A stretch of 64,000 bases of DNA from Argyresthia goedartella (Eukaryota > Arthropoda > Insecta > Lepidoptera > Argyresthiidae): assembly GCA_949825045.1 (NCBI GenBank), contig OX463815.1, positions 27,581,356-27,645,355 on the forward strand. The letters run 5' to 3'. The position numbers and the translations under genes were made by a program. Below, one piece after another: positions 46,630-58,679 of the stretch. Every line of letters begins with the position of its first letter. Within the stretch, counting starts at the first letter, position 1. The notes beneath the pieces are model-generated. The model saw only the letters and a list, made by a program, of their open reading frames with translations. It ran no database searches and was not told the origin of the DNA.

Positions 46630-47278
46630 AGGTCTCTAAGCCAAATGTCTAAAAGCACGATTTTGTTAAAAAGCCTAATTAAAGAAACCACATATTTTTC
46701 TTTTTTTCCTGAAATGTTTAAGCAAAGACATCTGGGGGGGGGGGTATTTTATTGCCTATTTTCTTAAATATTTTTTTCAATAAGCATTTCAGGTTTAAAT
46801 ATGAAAAAAAATAAGATCCTCGCAACAAGAACTTTCATTAGATAACACGATTTTGGTTAATTTCAGATTTGGCACCAATTGAGCCACTATTTTTAATTAT
46901 ATATTTAGCATTATTTGTTCTGTAGTTTATTCTATAGTGAAGACCTATATTACCTACGCATTTTTTCAAACTTTTAGAATCGGGAGTTTTGGAAATTAGG
47001 AAAGGGGATGGTTTTTTTTAATCTTTTTTCTTTAATATTATTTTGATTAAATATTTGAAAGTATTGAAAAAAAAACTCGCAACAAGCCCTTGCATTGAAT
47101 ATTTCACGTAATACAATTAAAACTTTAATTTAAATTTTCTTAGTTAGCGTCTCTGAGTGTACCAAATTTCAACATAATCGGTTTAGATCGGTTTTATATT
47201 ACTTTTACAAACCTAGGACAGACACGCGAGTGATCCTATGGTTCCTTTTTTCCTTTTTATGGTTCGGAACCCTAAAAA
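46630..47278 (+). repeat. Long-variant repeat ending ggaaccctaaaaa, copy 2
   Basis: tctgggggggggggtatttt, then gatcctcgcaacaaga, gattttggttaatttcagat, a second caacaagcccttgcattgaa block, then cacgcgagtgatcctatggt and the tail gttcggaaccctaaaaact. Confidence 0.65.
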
Positions 47279-47722
47279 CTAATTGGGTTTCCCCCAATCA
47301 AGTAAAGAAACGTGTAAGATCCTTCTTTGATTCAACATCAAAATGTATCTGCAGTGTTTGTGAAATGAGCAATAATTTGATAATTCATTTCGTAATATAG
47401 AAGCCCTGTAGTTACGGCGTGTACTAGTTTCACCACAGAACAATAACTGGAATGGGATTCTGTTAACTTCGAGGCAGCGAAATACAGTACCAATTTTCTG
47501 CTATTTGGGTAGAGTCATCATGTATTTCGAAGACCGAATCATGTATTTTTATTATATGCCCTCATTAACGACTACTCGTTATACCTACCTACGTTCGAGA
47601 CAGGACTATCCAAATGTCACTAGAGTACTGAAGATTCTATTGTGTGTAAATATCGTTTGCTTTAATTTTTACGTCAACATTTTTCTGTTGGAAGCCGGTT
47701 GGCCAAGCAGAAGGGTTATACA

Positions 47723-48104
47723 TGTCACCGTAAGATTGTCAAAACCGTTAGTTGATAAACTGACGTTTTTTTCTCGTTAGTTGGTCCACTATCGACAGAT
47801 AGTAAACTGTGGCGTGCTGCTTACTATATGATGCATTAATTGATAAACTAACGGTTAAAACCGTGATATAGTAAACTGGTATAAACTAGAATTGCAAAAA
47901 AAATATCAGGGCAGACACTGCGGTAGCTTAAGTGAAGACTAGAAGGAGGGAGTGCAGCGAAGCCCCCGAATAGTATTCGTGTTAGGTTGACATGTAAGAT
48001 AAATTAAATTCTAAACCCTGTCGGTCTGGTTTACTATCTGTCGATAGTTGATCAACTAACACGTAAGTTTATCAACTAACTGTTTTGACTATCTTACGGT
48101 GACA
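47723..48104. mobile_element. Type-1 hairpin-core MITE, copy C
   Basis: TGTCACCGTAAGATTGTC...GACTATCTTACGGTGACA termini, with TA retained on the right only. The core at 47907-47999 is in the same orientation as copy A. It is flanked on both sides by near-identical 35-40-base stretches (gctggttggccaagcagaag at about 48150 versus gccggttggccaagcagaag at 47694), so a local duplication overlaps the insertion. Confidence 0.88.
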
Positions 48105-48189
48105 TAAATATTGTTTGCCTTAATTTTTATGTCAATTTTTTCTGCTGGAAGCTGGTTGGCCAAGCAGAAGGGTATATACCCACCTACAA

Positions 48190-50220
48190 AAGTCATTTGA
48201 TTTTGACATGTTACTATTTACGTGCGTATTTCTTAGCTGCATCCAGGATTGCTAAACAAGATTTAACGATACGATACATGAGGCCCTAATCAAATCTGGC
48301 CATCTTATTAGTCGCTAGATTTACCCAATCCAATAATTTCACCAACACCTGTAATATACATGTCTATATATACGCCGGGCATGTAAATTAATAGACCAGG
48401 ATATAAGAACTATCGCTGCTAATAAATTACGCTATTAATGCCTTGCCTCGACAGATCTGTGCAATAGCTTAATCGAGATTTGCTTTACATAAGTTATGCT
48501 CTAATATCGTTTGTGGTACGTATAGTTAAATGTTAACGTGTGCCACATGCTAATGGGTCGCAGGTCTCCTTGCGCTGGACAGGGTCCTGGGTCCTAATTC
48601 CGCTAGCAAAATTACAGCGTAATGACTACGACGCGAAGACGACGGCGGTCCATTTGTTTCTTAGTCTTAGATGTTATCGATGTATTTACATCACTATTTT
48701 ATTTCTATTAAATATATCGTTGTCTAGTACTCACCACACAAGTCTTATTGAGCTTACCATGGGCCTACTTTTATTTTTGTAAGATTGTCCTCATATATTT
48801 ATTTATATTTATTTATTTAATTATTAATTATTTTCACACAATCCATGATACAAATTAAGATGATTTTAAATTATACGTATTAGCTATTCATCGAAGTTAA
48901 AGGGATTACAAAACGCCAGATATCCTAAAGTTGAGGTTCTGTTTGTGACATGACGTCACAATGACAATGACGTGTCAGTGGTGGCATTGGTTTCTGTAAT
49001 CTATTTCCCTTTGATAACTAGCTAATTTTCGGGTATGTGACTTTATTACCATTAATTGCATAAAAAAAGATCCTCCAAATGCCATTTTTTTTTACTAAAG
49101 TGGACCATCGTCTCGTTGTTGTCGCTTCATTGTCATTTAGCAGTCATTTTGCTAGCGGCCTTCGGTCCCAGCACATATTAATTATAGTGGCGCACTAGCT
49201 TTGATCGCAAAACAGTGTATAGATTACTGGTTATATAATAACTCAATTAAACGTAAGATTAGGGTACTATATTATGGTGGTAATCAGGAAGAAATTAATG
49301 ACTTCAAAAACTAGGCGTCATTCAGCCTAAAGGCACTGGCTATGTGTTTTTTGTATAGATTAGATTTGAAATTTTACTAATATTCGTAGGTGTTGCTATC
49401 CAGTCCTATTATAGTCATACATGAGTCGCGTATGTGATTATTCATGTAGTAATGATTTGAAGGTCAGAGTTTTTTGAATGTTCCCAAAATGTCAGAACAA
49501 CGAGTAGATACTTTAATATCTTCTAAACTAGCAAAAACTAACTAGTCTTCTCAATGACAAACATGTACAGTGACATTGTTATGTCATTAGATTAAAACAT
49601 TCATTAAATACACAATGATGACCAGATAATCAGCATTTAAAAATCTACTGTAAGTAGACGATGTTTTATTGCAAAAAGCCTATATCATCAGCAGTTCTTT
49701 GGTACGAAAGCTTCCAGTAGAAGCTAATGGCTCATTACAAAACATTACAAAACTCTAATGAGTTGTGCAGTCGGCTACCTAAGTTATATTCGTGTCCGGA
49801 TAATCCTTTAAAAAGTCATAATCGAAATTTCTTTATTACTATAAATATTTACAGTTACTTAGTAAACGTAATCTTTTGCCTCTTCCTTCCTCCGTACATT
49901 GGACCACAGTGGGATATTCAGGGCGGAGAAACCCTTACAGATTGACTGTCAAATCTCTTTTAAAAACAGGTTGTGTTTAACTAACACCAATATTAAAATT
50001 TTAAATATTACTAATAATATTATAAATAATTACAAAATTATTAACAGCGAGTTCTGTGTTGAGTTAGATTAACATCATGCACTATTGTCATGTTTGTTAT
50101 CTTGAATATTGAAATATCACTTTTTAGACGAAGTAATTATCACGTGGTTTTTACACGGCTCAAATGGCAATTTCAAGATCTCCAGAGGTATCTTATTATT
50201 GGAATTGCTAACTTTCGCGA
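48190..50220. other. Long stretch without recognisable genes
   Basis: A pyrimidine-rich tract ends in ccacag at 49909, but the frames after it are short. No repeats matched. Confidence 0.45.
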
Positions 50221-50224
50221 GTCT

Positions 50225-50527
50225 TAACTGGGACACTGTATACGTTTCTACAATAAAAGAAATACAAAACTTAACTGAAGCTCGATTCGTTCATTCGAAA
50301 AAATGTATAAAGCACACTTTGTGCACAAAGGCCTACTACAAAATTAATGATTTTTTACAAGACGCCGACATCTGGAATTAAACCAGTTCATTGCACCCTA
50401 TATAATATATAATAATTAAGCACCTACTTAATGTTTTATTATGCTTGCTTGATTATGTTATGACATTCAATAAGTCTCAATTTTTGTGCTATTATGGATA
50501 AAAATCTTTAAACTTGAACTTGAACTT
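50225..50527 (+). pseudogene. CR1/Jockey-group LINE copy 3, 3' end only
   Basis: Matches 10965-11252 of copy 1: gggacactgtatacgtttct, aaatgtataaagcacacttt, gatttttacaagacgccga in order, then the 3' UTR and the acttgaacttgaactt end. Severely 5'-truncated and missing a few bases within the coding part. Confidence 0.9.
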
Positions 50528-51267
50528 AAACCGGGGCGCAACTAGTCTGTGATTATTTCTTGGGTTAAAATTACATCTACCGCTAATTCTGGAGAATGTA
50601 ATGGCAAGGCTCTTGCGTACACATATTACATGTCCGAAACGAAATTTACTAGCTATAGTTAGCATATCATCTTCTAAAAAAGTATATTAGAGAGTCTTTG
50701 TGTTTTAAATTATAAATTGCTCTTCTGTGATATAAAAATAGTGATATCCGCTGCTGCATTAATGTACATATAGGTTCATTATCTTCGCCATGCGCCCGAG
50801 CCGCGTGTGAAGTCTAGAGACATCATCACGACCAAGACTCGCCGAGGATAGAGCCACAGATTAATAATAAGCTCACTATATCAACTACAGATTAACAGCT
50901 TAAGATAACTTAAACATGACATGATGACAAAGATACTATATATAAATTTAAACTTGATCCCTTGACGCGTTCCTGAGAAAAAGGTTCTGGAAATGTACAC
51001 AATGAACAGTTTTCGGATTTTACTCTTTACTTGTGCTATAAATCTTGCTTTGAGCCAAATTTTATGGTTCTACGTCTGGAAGTCGGTTTTTATTCCCTTG
51101 CCAATTTCAAGAAATTTAAGCAACATTGTGAAATAAATGGCGGTAGCTCTTGATTGCGTTAACCTATGAGTATGATTTTTTCACAACTTCAAGAGACCAC
51201 AGACCTGAATAATAGTATTATTATCAACTTGTTTCGACGGATAGAACGAAGTGATGCTATTAGGGTT

Positions 51268-51440
51268 CATTTTTAGGGTTCCGTACCCAAAGGGTAAAAC
51301 TGGACTCTATTACTACGACTCCGCTGTCCGTCCGTCCGTCCGTCCGTCCGTCTGTCACCAGTGTGAACCGTGATAGTTAGAGAGTTGAAATTTTCACAGA
51401 TGTTGTATTGCTGTTACCGCTATAACAACAAACACTAAAA
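51268..51440 (-). repeat. gggttccgtacc repeat family, 3' fragment
   Basis: Reverse copy: tttttagggttccgtaccca, a (ccgt)n patch (51323-51350), tgaaattttcacagatg, ctgttaccgctataacaaca. It abuts repeat R copy 2. Confidence 0.85.
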
Positions 51441-51444
51441 AACA

Positions 51445-51800
51445 CAATAATAGTAGATTATGTGACTGATACATAATGCCTAATTATGTACAGTTACATA
51501 CACTAGTTTATCTACACACATATCATAAGCTCTCTTTGATGTGTTCAGGAACCGCATGTTTGACCGGCATTGTGGCATTGAGTTGTTTAGCTTGTTCTGT
51601 AGTACCAACTTCACAGGCAAAGCAAGGGCGGCACGCAGGCGGGCGTCGGCGTTCGAAATTTGAATTTCATAATTTGTAGAAAATTTACACATTATGGTCA
51701 TAATGTTCAATATTCAGATAAGAAAGTTTTTACAAAGTAGTTTAACATTATGCTGACACGTGCGGTTTTTGGACGCAGTAAAGAGAGTTTATGATACGTG
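51445..51800 (+). repeat. Interspersed repeat R, copy 2
   Basis: Close match to 16360-16745. It lacks the 59-base segment present in copy 1 and contains about 35 bases (tgctgacacgtgcggttttt and beyond, about 51750) absent from it. Confidence 0.85.
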
Positions 51801-52030
51801 TGTTGTGCACTCAGAGAAAAATCGGCTAACAAAGTGACAATAAAAGCTTTGTTAGAATTTTATCGTTACCGGACGTAAGTGCATCGTTGCTGCAGCTATA
51901 GGTCCATAGTTGCTGTGGCAACTTTTTTATTGTTGAAATTATTTTTGTTATTTTAGCTAAAGACACGTAGATACGGTAACTATGTTAAAAATGTTTAATC
52001 GGGATAACAACGGCACGTTGTCAACTTATC

Positions 52031-52198
52031 AACGTTATGAAGTGATATTGTAGCAAAGTTAAATCTATCAAAATAGGCGTTGTTACTATGGCTAAATGGT
52101 GTTGTTGACACGGCAACGTTATGAAGTGATGTTACAGCAAAGTTTAATCTATCAAAATAACAGTTGTTACTACGGCTAAATGATGGTGTTGATACGTA
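52031..52198. repeat. Two-unit tandem repeat, 84-bp period
   Basis: aacgttatgaagtgat starts at 52031 and again at 52115. Each unit continues with agcaaagtt-aatctatcaa, aata, gttgttacta and ggctaaatg. Units are about 88% alike by eye. Confidence 0.85.
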
Positions 52199-52489
52199 TA
52201 CTAACAAAATACGAAGTAGATGTTTTAACAAATTATTCTTAAATAAAATTACAAAGTGACGTCTTATACTTGTTCTCGCAAGCGCAAACTGTTTCTCCTA
52301 TTCTGCCAGTTTCAACGTGGATGTCGTGCAGAGAAGTAGTGTTTGTGCTCAAGAGTATATGAAATATGGCATTGGAGACTTTTTTAACAGAAAATAAACT
52401 GCGGCATCTACTGCAGTCTATGCTTGTTAAGTAACAGTGCCCTAATACAATTATGAGTTTCATGTCTTTGACCCGTTGTCGTTGTCGTT

Positions 52490-52902
52490 CACCGTCTTGA
52501 ATCCAGAAACCCACCAAACAAAATCGCGTTAAATCTGCTGCAAGAAGACTCCAACCTCATGCAACAATGGTCGCAAAAATGGAACTCAAAAATGGCCGGC
52601 AAATTGGGCTCAGATCTTGTTCCAGGCTCTAAAATAAAGGGGTCCCAGCTGCCGAGGCGCGACTGGTGTAACTTCAACAGACTACGCATGGGACTACGCA
52701 TGGAGGCTGTGCCCAATATAAACATCGCTGTGGCTGGATAGACTCCCCTGCTTGTACCTGCGGAATTGAAGTACAAGACATCCAACATATTATCTCTGAA
52801 TGCCCAGAAACGCGATATACCGGGGGACCTCCCGAGGACCTGCCTGATCAAGCTTACTGACGAAGCCACCGAGTGGCTTAAATCCCTTAATATTAACTTG
52901 TA
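52490..52902 (+). pseudogene. C-terminus of a Jockey-type LINE ORF2 with zinc knuckle
   Basis: Frame 1 (52559-52738) reads WSQKWNSKMAGKLGSDLVPG and LPRRDWCNFNRLRMG, the helix-rich segment that ends many insect non-LTR polyproteins. Homology then continues in another frame (from about 52740) with DSPACTCGIEVQDIQHIISE and CPETRYTGG, a C-x-C...H...C knuckle, and returns to a further frame for TDEATEWLKSLNINL before a stop at about 52902. At least two frameshifts. A separate family from the CR1-like copies. Confidence 0.82.
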
Positions 52903-53219
52903 ATTTGGTATGAACTGTTTACTAATGCCATAGGAATAAATAAGTAAAGTAGAGATTATTACATACTTTTGATATAAATATTTTCTCATTTTCCTTTAGG
53001 ATTCTCAAATACCTCTATCCTCTTAATGTATCTTGTGCTACCCAAGCAATGTACTACATTGTAGATTTCAATCCCTTCACTTTGTAAATGGTACACTGAA
53101 AAAAAACTATATTCCTCGAAGCTTCTGCCTATATATTGTTACGGGTATACGTAACTTGACCGGAGTGCTCTGTGTATGCACCATAAAGATGTATGGTGTA
53201 CATTAAACATAGTTCTGTT

Positions 53220-53372
53220 TAGGTACATGGAGTGTGAAAATAGCCGCACCAATAAATTTGTACACAACATTTTGCTATGTAAAATCCAAACTATTCACTC
53301 CACACCATCCCTACCATTGTACGGTGGTACGGAACCCTTCGTGCGCGAGTTAGACTACCCTGGAACCCTAAA
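53220..53372 (-). repeat. gggttccgtacc repeat family, 5' fragment
   Basis: Reverse copy of the head (ggtacggaacccttcgtgcg), with ggagtgtgaaaatagccgca inside. It ends against a SINE. Confidence 0.8.
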
Positions 53373-53373
53373 A

Positions 53374-53560
53374 ACAATACATGTGCCTTGCATGGGCGGT
53401 TGCTTCTTGCCCCGTTCTAGGATACCCAGTTTCTTGGAAACTCGAAACAACATCGTCACAAACAAACATCCGAAACCCGGAGATTGTTTTACCCCTCGCC
53501 AGCCGGGATTCGGACCCTGTGTGAGGAAGAACCTCAGCAGTTACGCCAAATCGTCGGTCG
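53374..53560 (-). mobile_element. tRNA-derived SINE, family A, copy 3
   Basis: In minus sense, gtccgaatcccggctggcga is the B-box region, followed by the family tail (ctgggtatcctagaacgggg). Inserted beside, possibly into, the preceding repeat. Confidence 0.72.
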
Positions 53561-53574
53561 TCATTGAAGATACC

Positions 53575-53752
53575 ATTATACTGCTTTTCGTTCAAGCGGA
53601 AAATTGCGTTTGTATGAGTGACACGAATGGATGTTGTGTGTGAGAGAGAGCGCCGCGGCTTGAAGCACGGAGCTCCCTCTCAAACGTATCGCTGACATGT
53701 GTCACTAACACAAACGCATTTTTCCGACACAACGAAGAGTAATAACTCTACA
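53575..53752. mobile_element. Foldback MITE, about 178 bp
   Basis: Arms of about 48 bases, 53575-53622 and 53697-53750, are imperfect inverted copies (gaaaattgcgtttgtatgag against cactaacacaaacgcatttt in reverse). The centre is GC-rich (gagagcgccgcggc). Confidence 0.7.
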
Positions 53753-53760
53753 GAATGTAC

Positions 53761-53867
53761 CTGCTCTGTGGTCGAAAGTGACGGTAGTTCGGAGTCGATC
53801 TCGATTCGTCTGCCGATCACGATCCAGGGCCGCCCTATACACGAACTGCGATGATCCAATTCTGAAC
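53761..53867 (-). CDS. Candidate internal exon, unknown
   Basis: On the minus strand a 107-base GC-rich block is bounded by an acceptor (gcattttacag before 53867) and a CAG|GTACAT donor after 53761. With one leading base it reads FRIGSSQFVYRAALDRDRQ, then TNRDRLRTTVTFDHRA, without stops; another phase is also open. There is a faint likeness to extracellular repeat domains (LDRD...VT), not enough to name a family. It lies next to a MITE, so a transposon origin is possible. Confidence 0.25.
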
Positions 53868-53944
53868 CTGTAAAATGCTGCTTTGAAGAACGATCAAAGG
53901 TTAATAACTGATGATAACATACATACACTTTTTACAAGGTTTTC

Positions 53945-54565
53945 AGGATATTTTTTTCGTGTATTTTATTCCAAAGTTCTCATTACATAAGGGGGGCGCC
54001 AAAAAGACATTAGAGCTACCCTATCTAATGTGGTATCGTTGTTTATAACTAGTTGAGTAAATAAATAATGTATTTTTTGTTTTTAAAAATATTGGATTGA
54101 AAGCATTGGAAATATTGGATTGGGTTTATTACAAAGGAATGAGAAGCCAACAAATTCAGTTTTTTATTTCCCACTGACTTATGTCCTTAAAATTTGGTGC
54201 AAATATTTATTGTTACGTATATTTTACAAATAACTATCAATATATTGATAAATCAGATTTTTTCTTGGAATTTCCCTCATATTTATGCTTATATTCTACG
54301 CTAAATGTGCGAAGACACACATTTGGCCGGTTTTTTTTTTCTTTTATTAATTATCTCTAAACCTCCATTTCTGCGGCGATAGGCATGCTCCTGGTCACGC
54401 GAGGTTGAGTATCGTATTACTATACGTGCGCACAGCTGTGCCTTTACCTCCCTCAGCGGGAAATGGTGTAACGCTTTGTGTGTTTATTTATTAAGTTTAT
54501 TTATAACTTTAACACCTAATATAAAAGTGTTTGTAGATAGGTTTATACAATGTACATAGATATAG
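53945..54565. other. Non-coding, nothing recognised
   Basis: AT-rich. No repeat or exon supported. Confidence 0.45.
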
Positions 54566-54569
54566 AATA

Positions 54570-54780
54570 ACGTGACGGCCTCTGCGGCGCTGCAGTAATG
54601 GCTCTGCCTTCCATGCGAGAGGTCCCGGGTTCGATCCCCGGCCGGGGATTATAAAACAGGAAAAAAATACCAAGTATGGATGTTTATATGTGGGTGATGT
54701 CGCTGTTTCACATGGTATCCTTGTGAAGCAATGTTTGTCCCTGTAAGTAAAAGTTTATTTGTTGTTGTTGTTTAAACTTT
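54570..54780 (+). mobile_element. tRNA-derived SINE, family A, copy 4
   Basis: Strong B box in gtcccgggttcgatccccgg (about 54623-54642), then ggatgtttatatgtgggtga and the family tail, ending in a gtt microsatellite (54756-54771). Best-preserved promoter of the family. Confidence 0.82.
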
Positions 54781-54784
54781 AGCT

Positions 54785-56570
54785 AAATAAAAATTCGATG
54801 CTTTTAACTCATATGCTGCATTTCAAATAAAACTATTTATGAGGTGCTCACTAGTCAGTTTACAATCTAGAGCAGCATTCGTGCATTTGTAAGAAGCTGT
54901 ATAATTTAATGCATCGTTCTCTGTTCCAGCTATGATCGTGATGCATTTATTATTAATGCGAGTTTTCTCGTGTTATTTATATACAATTTAGTACATACTT
55001 CTGCATGAACCAATATTACGTATCCGTAGCTGTTGTGCATGTTGTATGTAACCTTTAATACAATTAGCGTATTTATGGTTTCGAATTTCTTTGGTGTTAA
55101 AAATTTTGGTCAGAATTGTCATTATCTTGCTACTAACCGCCTTCATCTTCTTCATGCTAATCATCTTACACAAAATCATTGTTGTGCTCCTCAATATCCT
55201 CAGAGTCCCAATCCTCCTCAGCTTCTTCAGACTCTTCATGCTGCATTTATCCTCTAATACCATGTCTTCTCACTGTATGACCGGTGAATGTCAATTCCAG
55301 CATTGAATTTAACATTTTTTTTTTCAATGCTCAATATATTTATTGCATTCCATAAAATTGATGTTACATTGGATGTTATAAGGATACATGTGTTATGTAT
55401 GGACCTTGTAAAAAAGGAGGAGAATATAGGGATAGAAAAGAGGGAACCAAAGTTTGTTAATTTATAATTAAGTATAATAATTACTAAAAGTGGAAAGTAA
55501 ATATCGGTCATGAAAGTTAACCTAGAAATGAATTTATTTTTTGTTTACATCTGTCATTTAAGTACTCATTTAGTGTATAATAGCATTTATTGTACAACAT
55601 TTGTTTTAATTTATTCATTATATATTATCTTTTGGTTCATTTAATAGATATTTTTAATGGAGTTTTTGAATTTTGAACTTTATGCCATGGTAACAAAATT
55701 CAAAACCCAGTTACCCAGGGTTCCCAAAGTCAATCAATGGGATACTATACCATTTATCTAAACTAATCAAATCTGTAGTTGCAATTCAAGCTGTAATCCT
55801 CATACCTGAAATCTTCATGAAAATTTTGAGACTGCTAAAAAGTTGTCCAGAAATAGTTCTAAATTATAATGAAAATCTTGGTAGTAAAATTTTACACACT
55901 TCCCGTTTTTCGATTACGCTGAAATTTTGCATGCTTTTTGTATGCAATATTTTTATGACATGGAGATGGTCTGATGATGGAGCCGGAAGGTGGCCATGGG
56001 AACTCTGTAATAAAACGACGCAAAGCCATCGAGTTTGGACTGCTGCTATTTATCTTGACAAGTTCCCTCGTCCTAGATTAGTTTCTTACTTGCGTTCCGT
56101 ATTTATTAGTTCTACTTTACAATTAATAAACGCTTGTTGAAAAAAAACGTTCATTGCTTTTATTACCTATGACAATAGGGTTCAGAGATAAAAGTAAAGT
56201 TCCCAAAAACTCTATGTTAATACACAGAGTAAAATATGCTTAGCTACTGTTCTAGTTCTCTTGGTTCAATTTCTTAGCCTTGTATCTCTACAAACTACAC
56301 TAACAGAAAGTGGTTCTTCAAGCTGGTGACTATTCGTCGTCACCCGACAGAAGCCTGAGGAAGCAATCTTTAAAAGTCAAGGGCAAAGCTTACAGTGGTG
56401 GACCAATGTTAACTTGTGTTATTTAAATACCAGGCGATCATGCGGTGACGAGCATCAGGCCCCTTTCGAAATTAAGATTTCTTTGTTTGTCTTTTGAACA
56501 TAAATGAGATATTGTTGGAACGAAATTGCGTAATTTTCGACATATTTTCAGCTCAGAGATTATTTATGAG
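54785..56570. other. Non-coding, one probable interspersed repeat
   Basis: At 55060-55250 the minus strand contains an acidic-looking reading broken by stops. The part 55800-56110 (gacatggagatggtctgatg, gatggagccggaaggtggcc) looks like a dispersed repeat, but no second copy is in the window. No gene supported. Confidence 0.35.
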
Positions 56571-56576
56571 ACAAAC

Positions 56577-57061
56577 AGTTGCTATGTCGCAGTTAATTGG
56601 TTAAATCAAACACTTAACTAACTCTCTAGACCGTTAATTAAATACCGACGTTTAACCAAGTCACTAAAATTCCGTCAGACAAGTGAGTGAACGAAACGTT
56701 TAACTAGTTGTCTAAATGTTCCTAGGCAACAAGACATATACAATATAAATATTTTAATGTGTAATTTTTGTTGATCTTACATTTTCAACCTAACACGAAT
56801 GATAAAGGGAGCTTCGCTTCGCTCAGCCCCTTTACCCTTCACCTAAGCTACCGCAATGTTTTGCCCTGCTATAAGCTGTGCAAATCAGCTGTTGTCGTGA
56901 CGTCTTGCTTTCCAACACGCCGGCTTTCGGTAAGACAGATTGTTAAAAGTTTTCGACGATGCTATAATTAAATCAAAATGACTTGGTTAAACGTTTATAT
57001 TTAATTAACGGTCTAGAGAGTTAGTCAAGTGTCTGATTTAACCAACCAACTGTGACAACTA
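56577..57061. mobile_element. Type-3 hairpin-core MITE
   Basis: TIRs of about 85 bases (56577-56668, 56973-57061) share ctaactctctagaccgttaa, ttaaat and cgtttaaccaagtca in inverted orientation, unrelated to types 1 and 2. The shared core is at 56774-56868 (tcaacctaacacgaatgata to ttttgccctg). Confidence 0.85.
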
Positions 57062-57500
57062 TATTAATTTGCATTAGGTACCGAAATCTTTCAAATAAAA
57101 TAAGATCTTCTTATCCTAGAAATTCTAAGCGCATTAATGTAAATACCTACCCACAACGTTTAAAAAATAAAAACGTTTCTCTACTATATAAACTACTGAC
57201 TTTACCTATAAATAAAAATGCAAAAATAGCAAATGACATATTAAGTTCAGCCAAAAAGTCAAACACGAAGACTTTGAAGCTCCATCTTTAACAAACCTGT
57301 TCGTAAGATAACTAATGTTCGGCGTCAAATAAGCAAGGATAACCGACTAACTAGAGCTACTGGACATGATTCTGACTATCCTCAGTGAGCCAAAGCAATC
57401 AATCGTGGTCTAAAAACAGCAGAAAGGAATACAGGGTGGCCGATTTACTTTTCATCAACATCGGAGTCGTGGTTCTTAACAACAAAAACTTATATTTCTT
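57062..57500. other. Non-coding stretch before a THAP-like fossil
   Basis: An open frame at 57052-57291 is AT-driven and without motifs. Confidence 0.4.
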
Positions 57501-57504
57501 ACAG

Positions 57505-57605
57505 TTCCAATTTCCTACTGATCCTTCGAAACGGGTGCATATATTTAGCAACACTCAAAAACACTCCATTGACGTGGAACATCTTTGTGATCATTTTGAT
57601 GGAAT
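57505..57605 (+). pseudogene. THAP-like second-exon fossil, cut by a SINE
   Basis: After a good acceptor (tatatttcttacag, to 57504) phase 0 reads FQFPTDPSKRVHIF, then NTQKHSIDVEHLCDHFDG. FP-x-DP near the start and a C...HF pair about 30 residues on recall the second half of a THAP domain. However, the spacing is C-x-H, not C-x2-H, and the usual Trp is absent. Homology stops where SINE family A sequence begins. It does not join in phase with the exon at 31377. Weak call. Confidence 0.25.
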
Positions 57606-57730
57606 AAAAAAATCCCCAGTCTTGGATGTTAACAAGTTTGTGAAGTCTGTTTCTGGTTCCCTCGACACAGGGTATCCTAGTGTGGGCCAGAAGCAACGTA
57701 TGTGCCTTTATATAAATGTTATAAAAATAT
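57606..57730 (+). repeat. SINE family A, 3' fragment
   Basis: cccagtcttggatgttaaca, ctgtttctggttccctcgac, gggtatcctagtgtgggcca match the tails of the fuller copies. The tRNA-like head is missing. Confidence 0.8.
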
Positions 57731-57779
57731 CGACGTTTCACGCAATAAGAGGTTACAAATACAAAATGTGCTGAATGAG

Positions 57780-58675
57780 ATTAAATTCTACACAGTCTAT
57801 GAACAAAAACATTGAGTAGTTATTATTTTATGAATATATGTACAATTTATAAGTGCTCGTAACCACCTAAGTACTGTGTGCGAAGATTGTAGAGCAATGC
57901 TGGACGTTGCAATATTGACAATCCTATAGAATAGACCGTATCTTCCACGCTCGCATGAGCACTCGTGAATTTAGATATTATCTACAATTTACATGTATGC
58001 AATCTACCTAGACACCAGAGACAATACAGAAATTAAGTAAACCATGATGTAATGATGAATGACATTCTATAGTTACCTACATTCGCATTCCACTAACTGG
58101 CATTACCGTCCGGCGTTGAAAAGTTAGAATAAGCCGTAATAAAACTTAATAACAAAGCTGTAATTAAGCCAAATAATGCCTCTTTGGAAGAACAGAACAA
58201 TGATTCATGTCTTCAAAACAGCTGCCGAGCATTCGCGACGTTCACTTCAGATTTTACGGGCATTTCCTATTTGACCGGACATTTCAATCATTTTTCAAAT
58301 GAAGTTAGTTAGTTACTTTACCGTAAATTACTGGTACTACATTCTACGTACTTATAATATAAACTGTCTTTTTTGTATTACTCTAAATGTAACAAATATG
58401 ATTCCATAGGCCCTGCCTAGTTTGGGATCTACTATTTATCATCTAGACCTTGTGTATGATATATAATCAGTACTTCTTTAAGTTTTATCACATACTTACT
58501 TCATAGGCAAATAAACGGTTTTTTCTTATACTTTACATGAAACATAATAATTGTGGATGGCCACAACTGAGGCTCAATATATGGAAAACACCACATAACG
58601 ATGGCTGAAGTCATGTTTTGTTCAAAAGCTCGTATTTTTTTTTTACTTTTAAGGATGAGAAAGTTTGTAACGGCT
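57780..58675. other. AT-rich non-coding stretch
   Basis: Nothing recognised. Confidence 0.5.
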
Positions 58676-58679
58676 TATG

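Noticed and set aside
55817..56140. 107-codon plus-strand frame
   Set aside because: Looks like a dispersed non-coding repeat; no motif or start context.
31377..57605. Joining the 31.4-kb THAP-like exon to the 57.5-kb fossil as one gene
   Set aside because: The donor leaves phase 2, while the downstream motif reads in phase 0; joining would break the frame.
57385..57774. 129-codon plus-strand frame
   Set aside because: It spans an acceptor-like site and runs into a SINE 3' end; only the middle third is treated as a THAP-like fossil.
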